The translations under genes and the position numbers were made by a program. The notes under the pieces were generated by a model. The model had not been told where the DNA came from. It saw only the letters and a program-made list of their open reading frames with translations, and made no database searches. From Kitasatospora sp. A2-31 (GTDB lineage: Bacteria > Actinomycetota > Actinomycetes > Streptomycetales > Streptomycetaceae): DNA of 64,000 bases. Every line of letters begins with the position of its first letter. The first letter of the stretch is position 1. Positions 17,644 through 25,743 of the stretch are shown piece by piece. The stretch covers positions 1 through 64,000 of the forward strand of contig NZ_JAKNTA010000022.1 in NCBI RefSeq assembly GCF_022288725.1. The letters run 5' to 3'.

Positions 17644-18419
17644 CACGCTTCGGTCCCTTCGTGGCCGGTTCCGGTGCCGTCGGGGCGGAGTCCCTCGTGG
17701 CGGGGGGAGACGACCCTGGTGCCGCCTGTTCCGGGCAGCGCCTCGCCCCGGGCCAGGCGCAGACCGGCCAGCGAGGGCGCGCCGCCGGCACCGGACTCGT
17801 CGACGGCGCCCGGGCGCTCGTCGGGGAAGCCGGCCAGGATGCGCGCGGACTCCTTGAAGCTGCAGAGCCGGGCGCCCCGGGTGGGGTGGACCTCCCGGCC
17901 CGCCCGCAGGTCGTCGACCAGCCGTTTGGCGCTCTCCGGGGTCTGGTCGTCGAAGAACTCCCAGTTGACCATCACGACGGGGGCGTAGTCGCAGGCCGCG
18001 TTGCACTCGATGTGCTCGATCGAGATCTCGCCGTCCTCGGTGGTCTCGTTGTTGCGGATCCCGAGGTGCTGCTGGAGCTCGTCGAAGATCTGGTCGCCGC
18101 CGAGCACCGCGCACAGGGTGTTGGTGCAGACCCCCACGTGGTACTTCCCGGCGGGCCGGCGGCGGTACATGGTGTAGAAGGTCGCGACCGCGGTGACCTC
18201 GGCGGTGGTGAGGTCCAGCTGCTCGGCGCAGAACCGGATGCCGGACGGGCTGACGAAGCCCTCCTCGGCCTGCACCAGGTGCAGCAGCGGCAGCAGCGCG
18301 GACCGGGCCTGCGGGTAGCGGCCGATCAGCTCGGCGGCGTCCGCGGCGAGCCGGGCGCGCACCTCCTCGGGGTACGGCTTGGCCGGCAGCGCCGGCATCC
18401 CCAACTGGACGTCTGTCAC
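17643..18419 (-). CDS. nuoE: NADH-quinone oxidoreductase subunit E ([2Fe-2S])
   Basis: 258 aa thioredoxin-like [2Fe-2S] subunit (N1a). The cluster ligands are in CTNTLC (near residue 103) and CNAACDYAP (near 143). The C-terminal ~75 residues are Gly/Arg-rich, a common streptomycete extension. GTG start overlapping the nuoD stop by 4 nt; the frame is open upstream but only as nuoD shadow. Confidence 0.96.
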   Translation of the reverse strand: MTDVQLGMPALPAKPYPEEVRARLAADAAELIGRYPQARSALLPLLHLVQAEEGFVSPSGIRFCAEQLDLTTAEVTAVATFYTMYRRRPAGKYHVGVCTNTLCAVLGGDQIFDELQQHLGIRNNETTEDGEISIEHIECNAACDYAPVVMVNWEFFDDQTPESAKRLVDDLRAGREVHPTRGARLCSFKESARILAGFPDERPGAVDESGAGGAPSLAGLRLARGEALPGTGGTRVVSPRHEGLRPDGTGTGHEGTEA

Positions 18420-19762
18420 CGGTCCACGCCTCCCATCACCGGGTCGATCCCGGCCACCGCGACGATCACGTCGGCGACCTGGCCGCCCTCGCACATCGCC
18501 GACATCGTCTGCAGATTGGTGAACGACGGATCCCGGAAGTGGACCCGGTAGGGGCGCGTGCCGCCGTCGCTGACCACGTGGACGCCCAGCTCGCCCTTGG
18601 ACGACTCCACCGCCGCGTAGGCCTGACCGACCGGGACCCGGAAGCCCTCGGTGACCAGCTTGAAGTGGTGGATCAGGGCCTCCATCGAGGTGCCCATGAT
18701 CTTGCGGATGTGGTCGAGCGAGTTGCCCATGCCGTCGGGGCCGACGGCCAGTTGAGCGGGCCAGGCGATCTTCTTGTCGGCCACCATGACCGGGCCGGGC
18801 CGGAGCCGGTCCAGGCACTGCTCGACGATCCGCAGCGACTGGCGCATCTCCTCCAGGCGGATCAGGAAGCGGCCGTAGGAGTCGGCACTGTCCGCGATCG
18901 CCACCTCGAAGTCGTAGTCCTCGTACCCGCAGTACGGGTCGGACTTGCGCAGGTCGTGCGGCAGGCCGGTGGCCCGCAGGACCGGGCCGGTGGCGCCCAA
19001 CGCCACGCAGCCGGGCAGGTCGAGGAAGCCGACGTCTACCAGGCGGGCCTTGAACAGCGGGTTGCTTGCGGCCAGCTTGTCGTACTCGTGCATCCGGGAG
19101 CGGAGCGTCCTGACCGTCTCGCGGATCCGGTCGACCGCGCCGGGCGGGAGGTCCTGGGCGAGACCGCCGGGGCGGATGTACGCGTGGTTCATCCGCAGGC
19201 CGGTGACCAGCTCGAAGATGTCCAGGATGAGCTCGCGGTCGCGGAAGCCGTAGACCATCAGGGTGGTGGAGCCGATCTCCATCCCGCCGGTGGCCATGCA
19301 GACCAGGTGCGAGGAGATCCGGTTGAGCTCCATCATCAGCACCCGGATGACGCTGGCCCGCTCCGGGATGTCGTCCGTGATGCCGAGCAGCTTCTCGACC
19401 GCCAGGCAGTAGGCGGCCTCGTTGAACAGCGGAGCGACGTAGTCCATGCGGGTCACGAAGGTGGTGCCCTGGACCCAGTTGCGGAACTCCATGTTCTTCT
19501 CGATGCCGGTGTGGAGGTAGCCGATGCCGCAGCGGGCCCCCTTCACCGTCTCGCCGTCGATCTCCAGGATCAGCCGCAGCACGCCGTGGGTGGACGGGTG
19601 CTGGGGGCCCATGTTGACGATGATGCGTTCGTCGTCGGCCCGGCCGATGGCCTCGACCACCTCGCCCCAGTCGCCGCCGGTGACCGTGAAGACCCGGCCT
19701 TCGGTGGTTTCGCGGGCCTCCGCCTGTTCCGCCGCTGCCTCTTCGAAGTGCTGAGTACTCAT
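18416..19762 (-). CDS. nuoD: NADH-quinone oxidoreductase subunit D
   Basis: 448 aa, the 49-kDa subunit related to hydrogenase large subunits, which forms the quinone site with NuoB. Recognisable segments are MGPQHPSTHGVLRL (with the quinone-head His), GIGYLHTGIEKNME, RMDYVAPLFNEAAYCLAVEK and YAAVESSKGELGVH. ATG at 19762 overlaps the nuoC stop by 1 nt. A ~40-residue Glu/Ala-rich N-terminal extension precedes the conserved fold. Confidence 0.97.
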   Translation of the reverse strand: MSTQHFEEAAAEQAEARETTEGRVFTVTGGDWGEVVEAIGRADDERIIVNMGPQHPSTHGVLRLILEIDGETVKGARCGIGYLHTGIEKNMEFRNWVQGTTFVTRMDYVAPLFNEAAYCLAVEKLLGITDDIPERASVIRVLMMELNRISSHLVCMATGGMEIGSTTLMVYGFRDRELILDIFELVTGLRMNHAYIRPGGLAQDLPPGAVDRIRETVRTLRSRMHEYDKLAASNPLFKARLVDVGFLDLPGCVALGATGPVLRATGLPHDLRKSDPYCGYEDYDFEVAIADSADSYGRFLIRLEEMRQSLRIVEQCLDRLRPGPVMVADKKIAWPAQLAVGPDGMGNSLDHIRKIMGTSMEALIHHFKLVTEGFRVPVGQAYAAVESSKGELGVHVVSDGGTRPYRVHFRDPSFTNLQTMSAMCEGGQVADVIVAVAGIDPVMGGVDR

Positions 19763-20475
19763 CAGCTGTACGACCTCCGCTGGTCGGGCGCCGGGATCTG
19801 GGCGCCCTTGTACTCGACGGGGATGCCGCCGAGCGGGTAGTCCTTGCGCTGCGGGTGGCCCACCCAGTCGTCCGGCATCATGATGCGGGTGAGCGCCGGG
19901 TGGTCCTCGAAGACCAGGCCGAAGAAGTCGTAGGCCTCGCGCTCGTGCCAGTCGTTCGTCGGATAGACGCTGACGACGGAGGGGATCCTCGGGTCGGCGT
20001 CCGGCGCCGTCACCTCCAGCCGGATCAGCCGGCCGTGGGTGATCGAGCGCAGGTGGTAGACCGCGTGCAGCTCGCGCCCCTGGTCGCCCGGGTAGTGCAC
20101 GCCGCTCACGCCGAGGCAGAGCTCGAAGCGGAGCGCCGGGTCGTCGCGCAGGGTGCGGACGGTCTTCAGCAGGTGCTCGCGAGCGATGTGGAAGGTGAGC
20201 TCGGAGCGGTCGACGACGGTCTTCTCGATCACGTCCGCCGGGTCGAGTCCCTGCTCCTCAAGGGCGCCCTCCAGCTCGTCGGCGACCTCGTCGAACCAGC
20301 CGCCGTAGGGCCGCGGGCTGGCCGGCGGCAGGACGATCGGGGCGGCGAGACCACCGAAGCCGGAGGTGTCACCGCTGCCCTGGGCACCGAACATGCCCTG
20401 GCGCCGGCCGACCACCTCGACGGGGATCTCGCGGTGCGGCTGCTCACGGCGGGTCTCGGGTACCTGGTCGTTCAT
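19762..20475 (-). CDS. nuoC: NADH-quinone oxidoreductase subunit C
   Basis: 237 aa, the 30-kDa subunit. The diagnostic motif is NDWHEREAYDFFGLVFEDHP, followed by LTRIMMPDDWVGHPQRKDYPLGG. The first ~65 residues form a poorly conserved leader. ATG at 20475 overlaps the nuoB stop by 4 nt; upstream in-frame sequence is nuoB shadow. Confidence 0.96.
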   Translation of the reverse strand: MNDQVPETRREQPHREIPVEVVGRRQGMFGAQGSGDTSGFGGLAAPIVLPPASPRPYGGWFDEVADELEGALEEQGLDPADVIEKTVVDRSELTFHIAREHLLKTVRTLRDDPALRFELCLGVSGVHYPGDQGRELHAVYHLRSITHGRLIRLEVTAPDADPRIPSVVSVYPTNDWHEREAYDFFGLVFEDHPALTRIMMPDDWVGHPQRKDYPLGGIPVEYKGAQIPAPDQRRSYS

Positions 20476-21026
20476 CGCAGTTGCCCCCGCATCTCGCTCA
20501 CCGGGGTGGCCTTCAGCGCCAGCGCCTCGCCCAACTCCTCGGCCCGGCGGCGGTTCACGCCGAGGGGCTCGTGCTGGATCTTGTCGTGCAGCTTCAGGAT
20601 GGCGTCCATCAGCATCTCCGGCCGGGGCGGACAACCGGGCAGGTAGATGTCCACCGGGACGATGTGGTCCACGCCCTGGACGATTGCGTAGTTGTTGAAC
20701 ATCCCGCCCGACGAGGCGCAGACGCCCATCGAGATGACCCACTTCGGGTTGGGCATCTGGTCGTACACCTGGCGCAGCACCGGGGCCATCTTCTGGCTGA
20801 CCCGGCCCGCCACGATCATCAGATCGGCCTGCCGGGGGGACCCCCGGAAGACCTCCATGCCGAACCGGGCCAGGTCGTAGCGGCCGGCCCCGGTGGTCAT
20901 CATCTCGATCGCGCAGCAGGCCAGCCCGAAGGTGGCCGGGAAGACGGACGCCTTGCGCACCCAGCCGGCGGCCGTCTCCACGCTGGTGAGCAGAAAGCCG
21001 CTCGGCAGCTTCTCCTCGATTCCCAT
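20472..21026 (-). CDS. nuoB: NADH-quinone oxidoreductase subunit B ([4Fe-4S] N2)
   Basis: 184 aa subunit carrying cluster N2, the direct electron donor to menaquinone. Ligands are visible in FGLACCAIEMM, VCASSGGMFNNYA and YLPGCPPRPE. GAGAGGGA lies before the ATG. It is 111 nt downstream of nuoA, the longest spacer within the operon. Confidence 0.97.
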   Translation of the reverse strand: MGIEEKLPSGFLLTSVETAAGWVRKASVFPATFGLACCAIEMMTTGAGRYDLARFGMEVFRGSPRQADLMIVAGRVSQKMAPVLRQVYDQMPNPKWVISMGVCASSGGMFNNYAIVQGVDHIVPVDIYLPGCPPRPEMLMDAILKLHDKIQHEPLGVNRRRAEELGEALALKATPVSEMRGQLR

Positions 21027-21137
21027 CAGATCCCTCTCAATGCCCTCAAGTCCTGTTTTTGCTACGGCCGTTCGGGCTTGTCCACCCGTTCACAAGGTCG
21101 GCGGCAGGTCGGCGGCGGGTCGGTGGCCGCGCGGCAC

Positions 21138-21497
21138 TCAGTCCCACTCCAGGCCGCCGCGGCGCCACACGTAGGCGTACGCGACGAAGACGGTGGCGAT
21201 GAACAGGAGCATCTCGATCAGCCCGAAGATCCCCAGGGCGTCGAAGCTCACCGCCCACGGGTAGAGGAAGACGATCTCGATGTCGAAGACGATGAAGAGC
21301 ATCGCCGTCAGGTAGTACTTGATCGGGAACCGACCGCCGCCCACGGGCTGCGGGGTCGGCTCGATGCCGCACTCGTACGCCTCCAGCTTGGCCCGGTTGT
21401 AGCGCTTGGGGCCGGTCAGTGAGGCCATCACGACGGAGCCGACCGCGAACGCCGCCGCGATGGCACCGAGTACGAGGATCGGCGCGTAGGCATTCAT
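21138..21497 (-). CDS. nuoA: NADH-quinone oxidoreductase subunit A
   Basis: 119 aa, three transmembrane helices. Motifs are YECGIEPTP and PIKYYLTAMLFIVFDIEIVFLYPWAV with the conserved membrane acidic residues. The ATG at 21497 was chosen because GGAGGGAGC precedes it and the protein starts at the first helix. It is the first gene of the nuoA-N operon; a Rex-type operator and a -10-like element lie 100-140 nt upstream. Confidence 0.97.
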   Translation of the reverse strand: MNAYAPILVLGAIAAAFAVGSVVMASLTGPKRYNRAKLEAYECGIEPTPQPVGGGRFPIKYYLTAMLFIVFDIEIVFLYPWAVSFDALGIFGLIEMLLFIATVFVAYAYVWRRGGLEWD

Positions 21498-21595
21498 AGC
21501 CCCCGCTCCCTCCGTCCAGTCGTCCTTGACTGCAGATCGGAACCGACGGGTCACGCTGCGGTGAACCCGTGTTCCAGTTCCCGAGATCCACCTCA

Positions 21596-21611
21596 TGTGA
21601 GGCAGTTCACA
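21596..21611. promoter_or_regulatory. Rex-type operator upstream of nuoA
   Basis: The 16-bp sequence TGTGAGGCAGTTCACA is an inverted repeat TGTGA-N6-TCACA. The right half matches the Rex half-site GTTCACA exactly. It lies about 100 nt upstream of the nuoA ATG and just downstream of the TAGGAT -10, a good position for a repressor. Rex senses NADH/NAD+ and is known to control respiratory genes including nuo in Streptomyces coelicolor; binding here is inferred. Confidence 0.7.
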
Positions 21612-21625
21612 AAGCCTGGAACGAG

Positions 21626-21637
21626 CGCATCCTATGC
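21626..21637 (-). promoter_or_regulatory. Putative nuo promoter -10 element (GCATAGGATGCG)
   Basis: Minus-strand TAGGAT, embedded in the same 12-mer found upstream of korA. The -35 region at 17-19 nt is not recognisable (cgcaga). The predicted start point, about 21622, would put the Rex site at roughly +11 to +26. Confidence 0.45.
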
Positions 21638-21931
21638 CTGTCGGCTTGTGATCTGCGACACGCAGTTCAAGGGGAACTTTGTGATCTACGCCACCTCTTG
21701 AATGGTGACGAAGGTGAACATGCCCAGATTTGTCAACGCAAAGGAGTCAAATGGTCGCAACCAGTCGCATTCATCTGCGAACCGGCTGGTCAGGGCCGCG
21801 CTCCTATATCAACTATGCCTTGCTCCGCGCAAATTTCCGGGCGTCATGTTGACGTGTTATAGCGGCTCACTCGCAGGGGTGGCGGGCCGGCGAACGCTCG
21901 CTTGACCCTTCGTTCACAAGCCCCGCGGCGC

Positions 21932-22675
21932 TCAGGCTCCGGTCTCCCAGACCCAGGCCGCGATGCCGACCCGGTTCCGGGCGCCGATCTTGCGCTGGAT
22001 CGCGGCGAGGTGGTTCTTCACCGTCCCGGCGGTGATGAAGAGCTGCGCACCGATCTCTGCATTGGTCGCACCATCGGCAACCAGCTGAGCGACCTCCGTC
22101 TCGCGGGCGGTGAGCTCCTCGACGAACAACGGTCGCGGCCATCCGATCCGGCCCTGCTCGCTACGCCGGCTCCGTCCGGCGTGCCCCTTGCCGTCGCCGT
22201 CCTGCCTCCGATCGTTCGGCAACGACTGATGCTGTTCCCGACTCCGTTCTTCGCTCCGGTCCCGCCCGGAGAGCTCCCGCAACAGCCTGACGGTGATCTG
22301 CGGGCTGACCAGCGCGTCACCTGCGACCGCCGCCCGAACCGCCTCCGCCAGGAGCGTCGGCCCCGAGCGCTTCAGCAGGAAGCCGGCCGCACCGGACCGG
22401 ATCGCCGTGTGGACGTACTCGTCCAGGTCGAAGGTGGTCACCACGACCACCCGGAACTCCCCACTCAGCTGCCGGGTCAGCTCCAGTCCGTCCATTCTGG
22501 GCATGCGGATGTCGGCGAGGATCACGTCCGGCCGGAGCCGATGGGCCGCCTCCACAGCGGCGGCACCGTCCGCGGCCTCACCCACCACCTCGATGTCCGG
22601 CTCGGCGTCCAGGATGATCCCGTACGCGCTGCGGATCGCCTCGTCGTCGTCGGCGAGCAGGACCCGGATGCTCAT
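21932..22675 (-). CDS. LuxR/NarL-family response regulator with an extended linker
   Basis: 247 aa. Receiver domain with the acidic cluster LLADDDEAIR, phospho-acceptor Asp in VILADIRMPRMDGLEL (about residue 54) and Lys in GFLLKRSGP; C-terminal LuxR HTH from LTARETEVAQLVADGATN. Between the two domains is an unusually long, hydrophilic, Arg/Ser/Gln-rich linker (about residues 145-185). Start ATG 22675 has GGAGGG at good spacing; an alternative ATG at 22696 overlaps the kinase stop (ATGA) and would add seven residues. It forms a two-component pair with the adjacent kinase. The likely target is the divergent promoter region carrying two identical palindromes. Confidence 0.92.
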   Translation of the reverse strand: MSIRVLLADDDEAIRSAYGIILDAEPDIEVVGEAADGAAAVEAAHRLRPDVILADIRMPRMDGLELTRQLSGEFRVVVVTTFDLDEYVHTAIRSGAAGFLLKRSGPTLLAEAVRAAVAGDALVSPQITVRLLRELSGRDRSEERSREQHQSLPNDRRQDGDGKGHAGRSRRSEQGRIGWPRPLFVEELTARETEVAQLVADGATNAEIGAQLFITAGTVKNHLAAIQRKIGARNRVGIAAWVWETGA

Positions 22676-22692
22676 CGCCGTCCCTCCCGTGC

Positions 22693-23769
22693 TCATCGCC
22701 CTTCCAAGGGCATCGTCGCCTTCACCTGCCATCCGCCGGCCTGCGCCCGTCCTGACCGGAGCGTCCCGCCCAGCGCCTCGACCCTGGCCCCCAGCCCGGC
22801 CAGCCCGCTGCCGCCCCGCCGCGGATCGCCCGTGCGTGGGGCGGAGGGCAGGGGCCCGCCTCCGTCGTCCCGCACCAGCACCTCCAGCCACCGTCCCTCG
22901 CGTCGCACCCGGACATCGACCTCGCGCGCCGTGGGTGCATGCCGACGGACGTTGGTCAGCGCCTCGACCACGATCCGGTACGCCGTCGCCGCGACCTCGC
23001 GAGGGATGTCCTGGTCCGCCGGGGCGTCCAGCCGCACGACGGCTCCACCGGACTCCGCGAACCTCTCCGTCAGCGAGGAGAGTTCGGCCAGGCCGGGCCG
23101 CGGGCCCCGCTCGGGCAGGTCCGCCTCGTCGCTGCGCAGCAGGCGGACGGTCCGGTCGAGCGAGGTCAGCGCCTGCTGCCCGGCCCGCTCTATCCGCTCG
23201 AAGAGTGCCGCCGCCCGCACTGGATCGGAGGCCGCGAGGACCATCCCCGCCTGTGCCTGAGCCACCATTGCGCTGACGTCGTGCGCCACGAAGTCATGCA
23301 GGTCGTGGGCGAGTTCGAGCCGCTGGGCGCGACGGCCCGCCGCCACCGAGCGCCGCCGGTCGTCGTCCATCCCCCGCAGGTAGAGCCCGACCAGCACCGT
23401 CGGCAGCGCCAGGGCCGAGCCGAACCCGAAGAGCGTCAGCCAGGACGTGGGCCCCGAGATCGCCTCGAACCGGGAGGGCCAGAGCGCCACCGCACCGCCG
23501 ATCGTGTAGGCCACGACGGCCGAGCGCCGGCCGCTCTCGGTGCGGAGCGTGAGCACCAGCAGCAGGAGCAGGCAGGCGATCTCGGCCAGCCCGACCGCGC
23601 CCGTCCAGCGGTCCTCCTCCGGCCAGCGGCCGGCCGCCCAGACGCCGGCGGTGACAGCCACCGACACCTGCCCCGCGGCCCCGGCGACGGCCACCACCCC
23701 GTACCGGGCGCGCATCGACCACCCGACCAGCAGCACCAGCGGAACCGCCAGCGCGAGCATCTGACTCAT
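22693..23769 (-). CDS. Sensor histidine kinase (HisKA_3 type)
   Basis: 358 aa NarL-partner kinase. Four or five N-terminal transmembrane segments (about residues 5-140) with little extracytoplasmic sequence suggest sensing within the membrane. The dimerisation/phosphotransfer helix contains LAHDLHDFVAHDVSAMV with the phospho-His, and the ATPase domain has VVEALTNVRRHAP (N-box), RDDGGGP and GSGLAGLGARVEALGG. ATG 23769 follows GGGAGG. It is cotranscribed with the response regulator and diverges from a small membrane-protein gene. Confidence 0.92.
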   Translation of the reverse strand: MSQMLALAVPLVLLVGWSMRARYGVVAVAGAAGQVSVAVTAGVWAAGRWPEEDRWTGAVGLAEIACLLLLLVLTLRTESGRRSAVVAYTIGGAVALWPSRFEAISGPTSWLTLFGFGSALALPTVLVGLYLRGMDDDRRRSVAAGRRAQRLELAHDLHDFVAHDVSAMVAQAQAGMVLAASDPVRAAALFERIERAGQQALTSLDRTVRLLRSDEADLPERGPRPGLAELSSLTERFAESGGAVVRLDAPADQDIPREVAATAYRIVVEALTNVRRHAPTAREVDVRVRREGRWLEVLVRDDGGGPLPSAPRTGDPRRGGSGLAGLGARVEALGGTLRSGRAQAGGWQVKATMPLEGR

Positions 23770-23822
23770 CGTCGCCTCCCTTCGTGTCGCAACCATACGA
23801 AGGTCTCGCTGGCCCACGCCTC

Positions 23823-23880
23823 TGCCGATCGGCACATTCCTGCGTCCTGTTCCGAGCCCCGAAGAACCTGCCGATCGGCA
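23823..23880. promoter_or_regulatory. Two identical 12-bp palindromes in the divergent promoter region
   Basis: TGCCGATCGGCA, a perfect palindrome, occurs at 23823-23834 and again at 23869-23880. The identity extends to CTGCCGATCGGCAC. Centres are 46 bp apart. They lie between the histidine kinase start (23769, minus) and the membrane-protein start (23961, plus), so a dimeric regulator binding both sites could control both directions. The neighbouring LuxR-type response regulator is the natural candidate. Confidence 0.65.
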
Positions 23881-23960
23881 CTGCCGGGGGCCGCCGCCCC
23901 AGCGGCAGGCTCATCCCGTCGGACCGGCCACCGGGGCCGTCCGGAAGGGAGCAGACCGCC

Positions 23961-24557
23961 ATGACCACGACCGCCCGCCGCGCCCCGACCGGGGCCGGGG
24001 CCCGCACCGCCGGCACCGGCCCGGTGGCCGGAGCACCTGCCCGCACCTCCGCCCCCGCACCGCGCTGGGCCGAGCTCGCCGCCAAGGCCACCGTCTGGAC
24101 GACCGTGCCGTCCGGGCTGTGGCGGATCGCCCTGGGGCTGGGCATCCCGGTCGGCTTCAGCGGCGAGACGGCCGCGGCCTTCGAGCGCCACACCCCGGGC
24201 TGGGGCACCGTCTACGTCCTGGTGCTGAGCGGTCTGGCCGAGTTCCTGGCCTTCCTCACCCTCGGTCTGGTCCGGCCCTGGGGCGAGGTGGTGCCGCGCT
24301 GGATCCCGCTGTTGGGCGGCCGAAAGGTCCGCCCACTCGCCGCGGTCGTCCCGGCCGCCCTCGGCTCGGCCGTCCTGACCTGGCTCGGTGCGACCGCTCT
24401 CTTCGGCGGCTGGGCGGCCAACATGAGCAGCCCGGACGCCCCCCACGGCTTCGGCGGCGTCGTCATGACCCTCTCCTACCTCCCGCTGGTCGCCTGGGGC
24501 CCCCTGGTCGGCGCGGTGACGTTCTCCTACGCCCGCCGGGCGCTGGGACGCCGATGA
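23961..24557 (+). CDS. Small polytopic membrane protein, function unknown
   Basis: 198 aa. After a ~40-residue Ala/Thr/Pro-rich cytoplasmic leader it has about four hydrophobic helices (for example VYVLVLSGLAEFLAFLTLGL and LAAVVPAALGSAVLTWLGAT). The ATG at 23961 was chosen over an upstream in-frame start at 23784 because GGAAGGGAGC precedes it and the extension overlaps the palindromes. I do not recognise a named family. It diverges from a two-component system and is probably its target or sensing partner. Confidence 0.75.
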   Translation: MTTTARRAPTGAGARTAGTGPVAGAPARTSAPAPRWAELAAKATVWTTVPSGLWRIALGLGIPVGFSGETAAAFERHTPGWGTVYVLVLSGLAEFLAFLTLGLVRPWGEVVPRWIPLLGGRKVRPLAAVVPAALGSAVLTWLGATALFGGWAANMSSPDAPHGFGGVVMTLSYLPLVAWGPLVGAVTFSYARRALGRR

Positions 24558-24582
24558 CGACCTCTCGGGCTCCCGCTGCACC

Positions 24583-25533
24583 TCACCCGGTCGCTGCGGG
24601 CTCCGTGTCCACCGCCCGCTCGCCGTCCACCGTTTGCGCCCCGCCCCGGCCCGGCACGGCGGCGGTACGACGACCCCACTCGGTGGCGACGAGCACCAGC
24701 GCACCGCCGAGCAGCCCGACCGGGCCGAGACGGTTACCGGCGAGGGTGATGCCGAAGACAGCGGCCCAGAGCGGTTCGGTGCCGAGCAGCAGGCTCACTC
24801 GGGAGGGTGAGGTGCTGCGGACGGCCCACATCTGCACGAAGAAGGCGAACAACGTGCAGAGCAGGGCGAGATGCAGCAGCCAGGCCCACTGGGCCGGCCC
24901 GTACGAGGCGGCCACCGTCCACGGCAGCGGCCCGACGAACGGCGCGACCACGGCGAACACGGCCGTGGAAGAGGACAATTGGACCCAGGTGAGGGCCAGT
25001 GGATCGGTCTCCTTGATCACCCTCATCCGGGACATCGCCAGCACGTTCACGGTCCGCACGACCGCGGCACCGAGTACCAGCAGATCCCCCGCCGTCGGGG
25101 CCTTCAGCCCGCCGTCCCCGGTGAGCAGGGCCACGCCGACCACCGCCAGTCCCGCCGCGGCGAGGAACGCCCGCGGCAACGGCGTCCGCGCGAGGGCGCT
25201 CTCCGCGAGAGGAGTGAACACCATGGTGAGGCTGATGATCAGGCCCGCGTTGGTGGCGGAGGTGTGCACCGCACCGTACGTCTCCAGCAGGAAGACCCCG
25301 CCGAGGATCAACCCCAGGAGCCCGCCGCCCAGCCACTCGGCCCGGCCCATCCTGCGCAGCACCGGCCAGGCGACGACGCCCAACAGTGGCAGCACCAGCC
25401 CGAACCGCAGCCCCAGCATCGCCACCACCGTCCCCGGCTCGGCCACCTGCTGTACGGCCAGGAAGCTCGACCCCCAGACCACGGCCACCAGCAAGACGGG
25501 CAGATCACGAAGGAAGGACGACGAACCGCGCAT
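24583..25533 (-). CDS. EamA/DMT-family permease
   Basis: 316 aa with ten hydrophobic segments arranged as two EamA repeats, starting LPVLLVAVVWGSSFLAVQQV, the usual family opening. The second repeat ends with LLLGTEPLWAAVFGITLAGNRLGPVGLLGGALVL. Such proteins export metabolites or amino acids; no substrate can be inferred. ATG 25533 has GGAGGGG upstream; the open frame extends 51 codons further with no membrane character. It converges on the membrane-protein gene at 24557, with 25 nt between stops. Confidence 0.9.
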   Translation of the reverse strand: MRGSSSFLRDLPVLLVAVVWGSSFLAVQQVAEPGTVVAMLGLRFGLVLPLLGVVAWPVLRRMGRAEWLGGGLLGLILGGVFLLETYGAVHTSATNAGLIISLTMVFTPLAESALARTPLPRAFLAAAGLAVVGVALLTGDGGLKAPTAGDLLVLGAAVVRTVNVLAMSRMRVIKETDPLALTWVQLSSSTAVFAVVAPFVGPLPWTVAASYGPAQWAWLLHLALLCTLFAFFVQMWAVRSTSPSRVSLLLGTEPLWAAVFGITLAGNRLGPVGLLGGALVLVATEWGRRTAAVPGRGGAQTVDGERAVDTEPAATG

Positions 25534-25743
25534 GAACAGGACCCCTCCGGAGCGAACGGAACCGACGAGGAGACTCCCGTACGACGTCGGACGGATCTCG
25601 GGCCACCACAGGCCGGCCGGCTCAGGGCACCACAACGGCCTTCCAAGGGGCCCGTCATCATTGCGCACCGGCCCGGCCGGGATCAACGGCTTTCGGTCGG
25701 CGGAGCAAGGAGCCGGAGCGCCGGGGGCCGGGGTTCGGCACGG

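Larger units (their letters stand above)
21498..21931. other. nuo operon control region
   Basis: 434 bp without a gene, noticeably AT-richer than its surroundings. Reading toward nuoA (minus strand) it holds two TTGTGATCT-type direct repeats (21646 and 21679 on plus, 33 bp apart) flanking an AGTTC-N5-GAACT palindrome (21664-21678), then a -10-like TAGGAT, then a Rex-type inverted repeat. The part above 21700, next to the response-regulator stop, contains A/T-rich stretches such as ctcctatatcaactatg but no motif I can name. Confidence 0.6.

Noticed and set aside
21910..21920. Second Rex site (CGTTCACAAG) near the response-regulator stop
   Set aside because: Only one half-site is present; there is no TGTGAAC arm at the right spacing.
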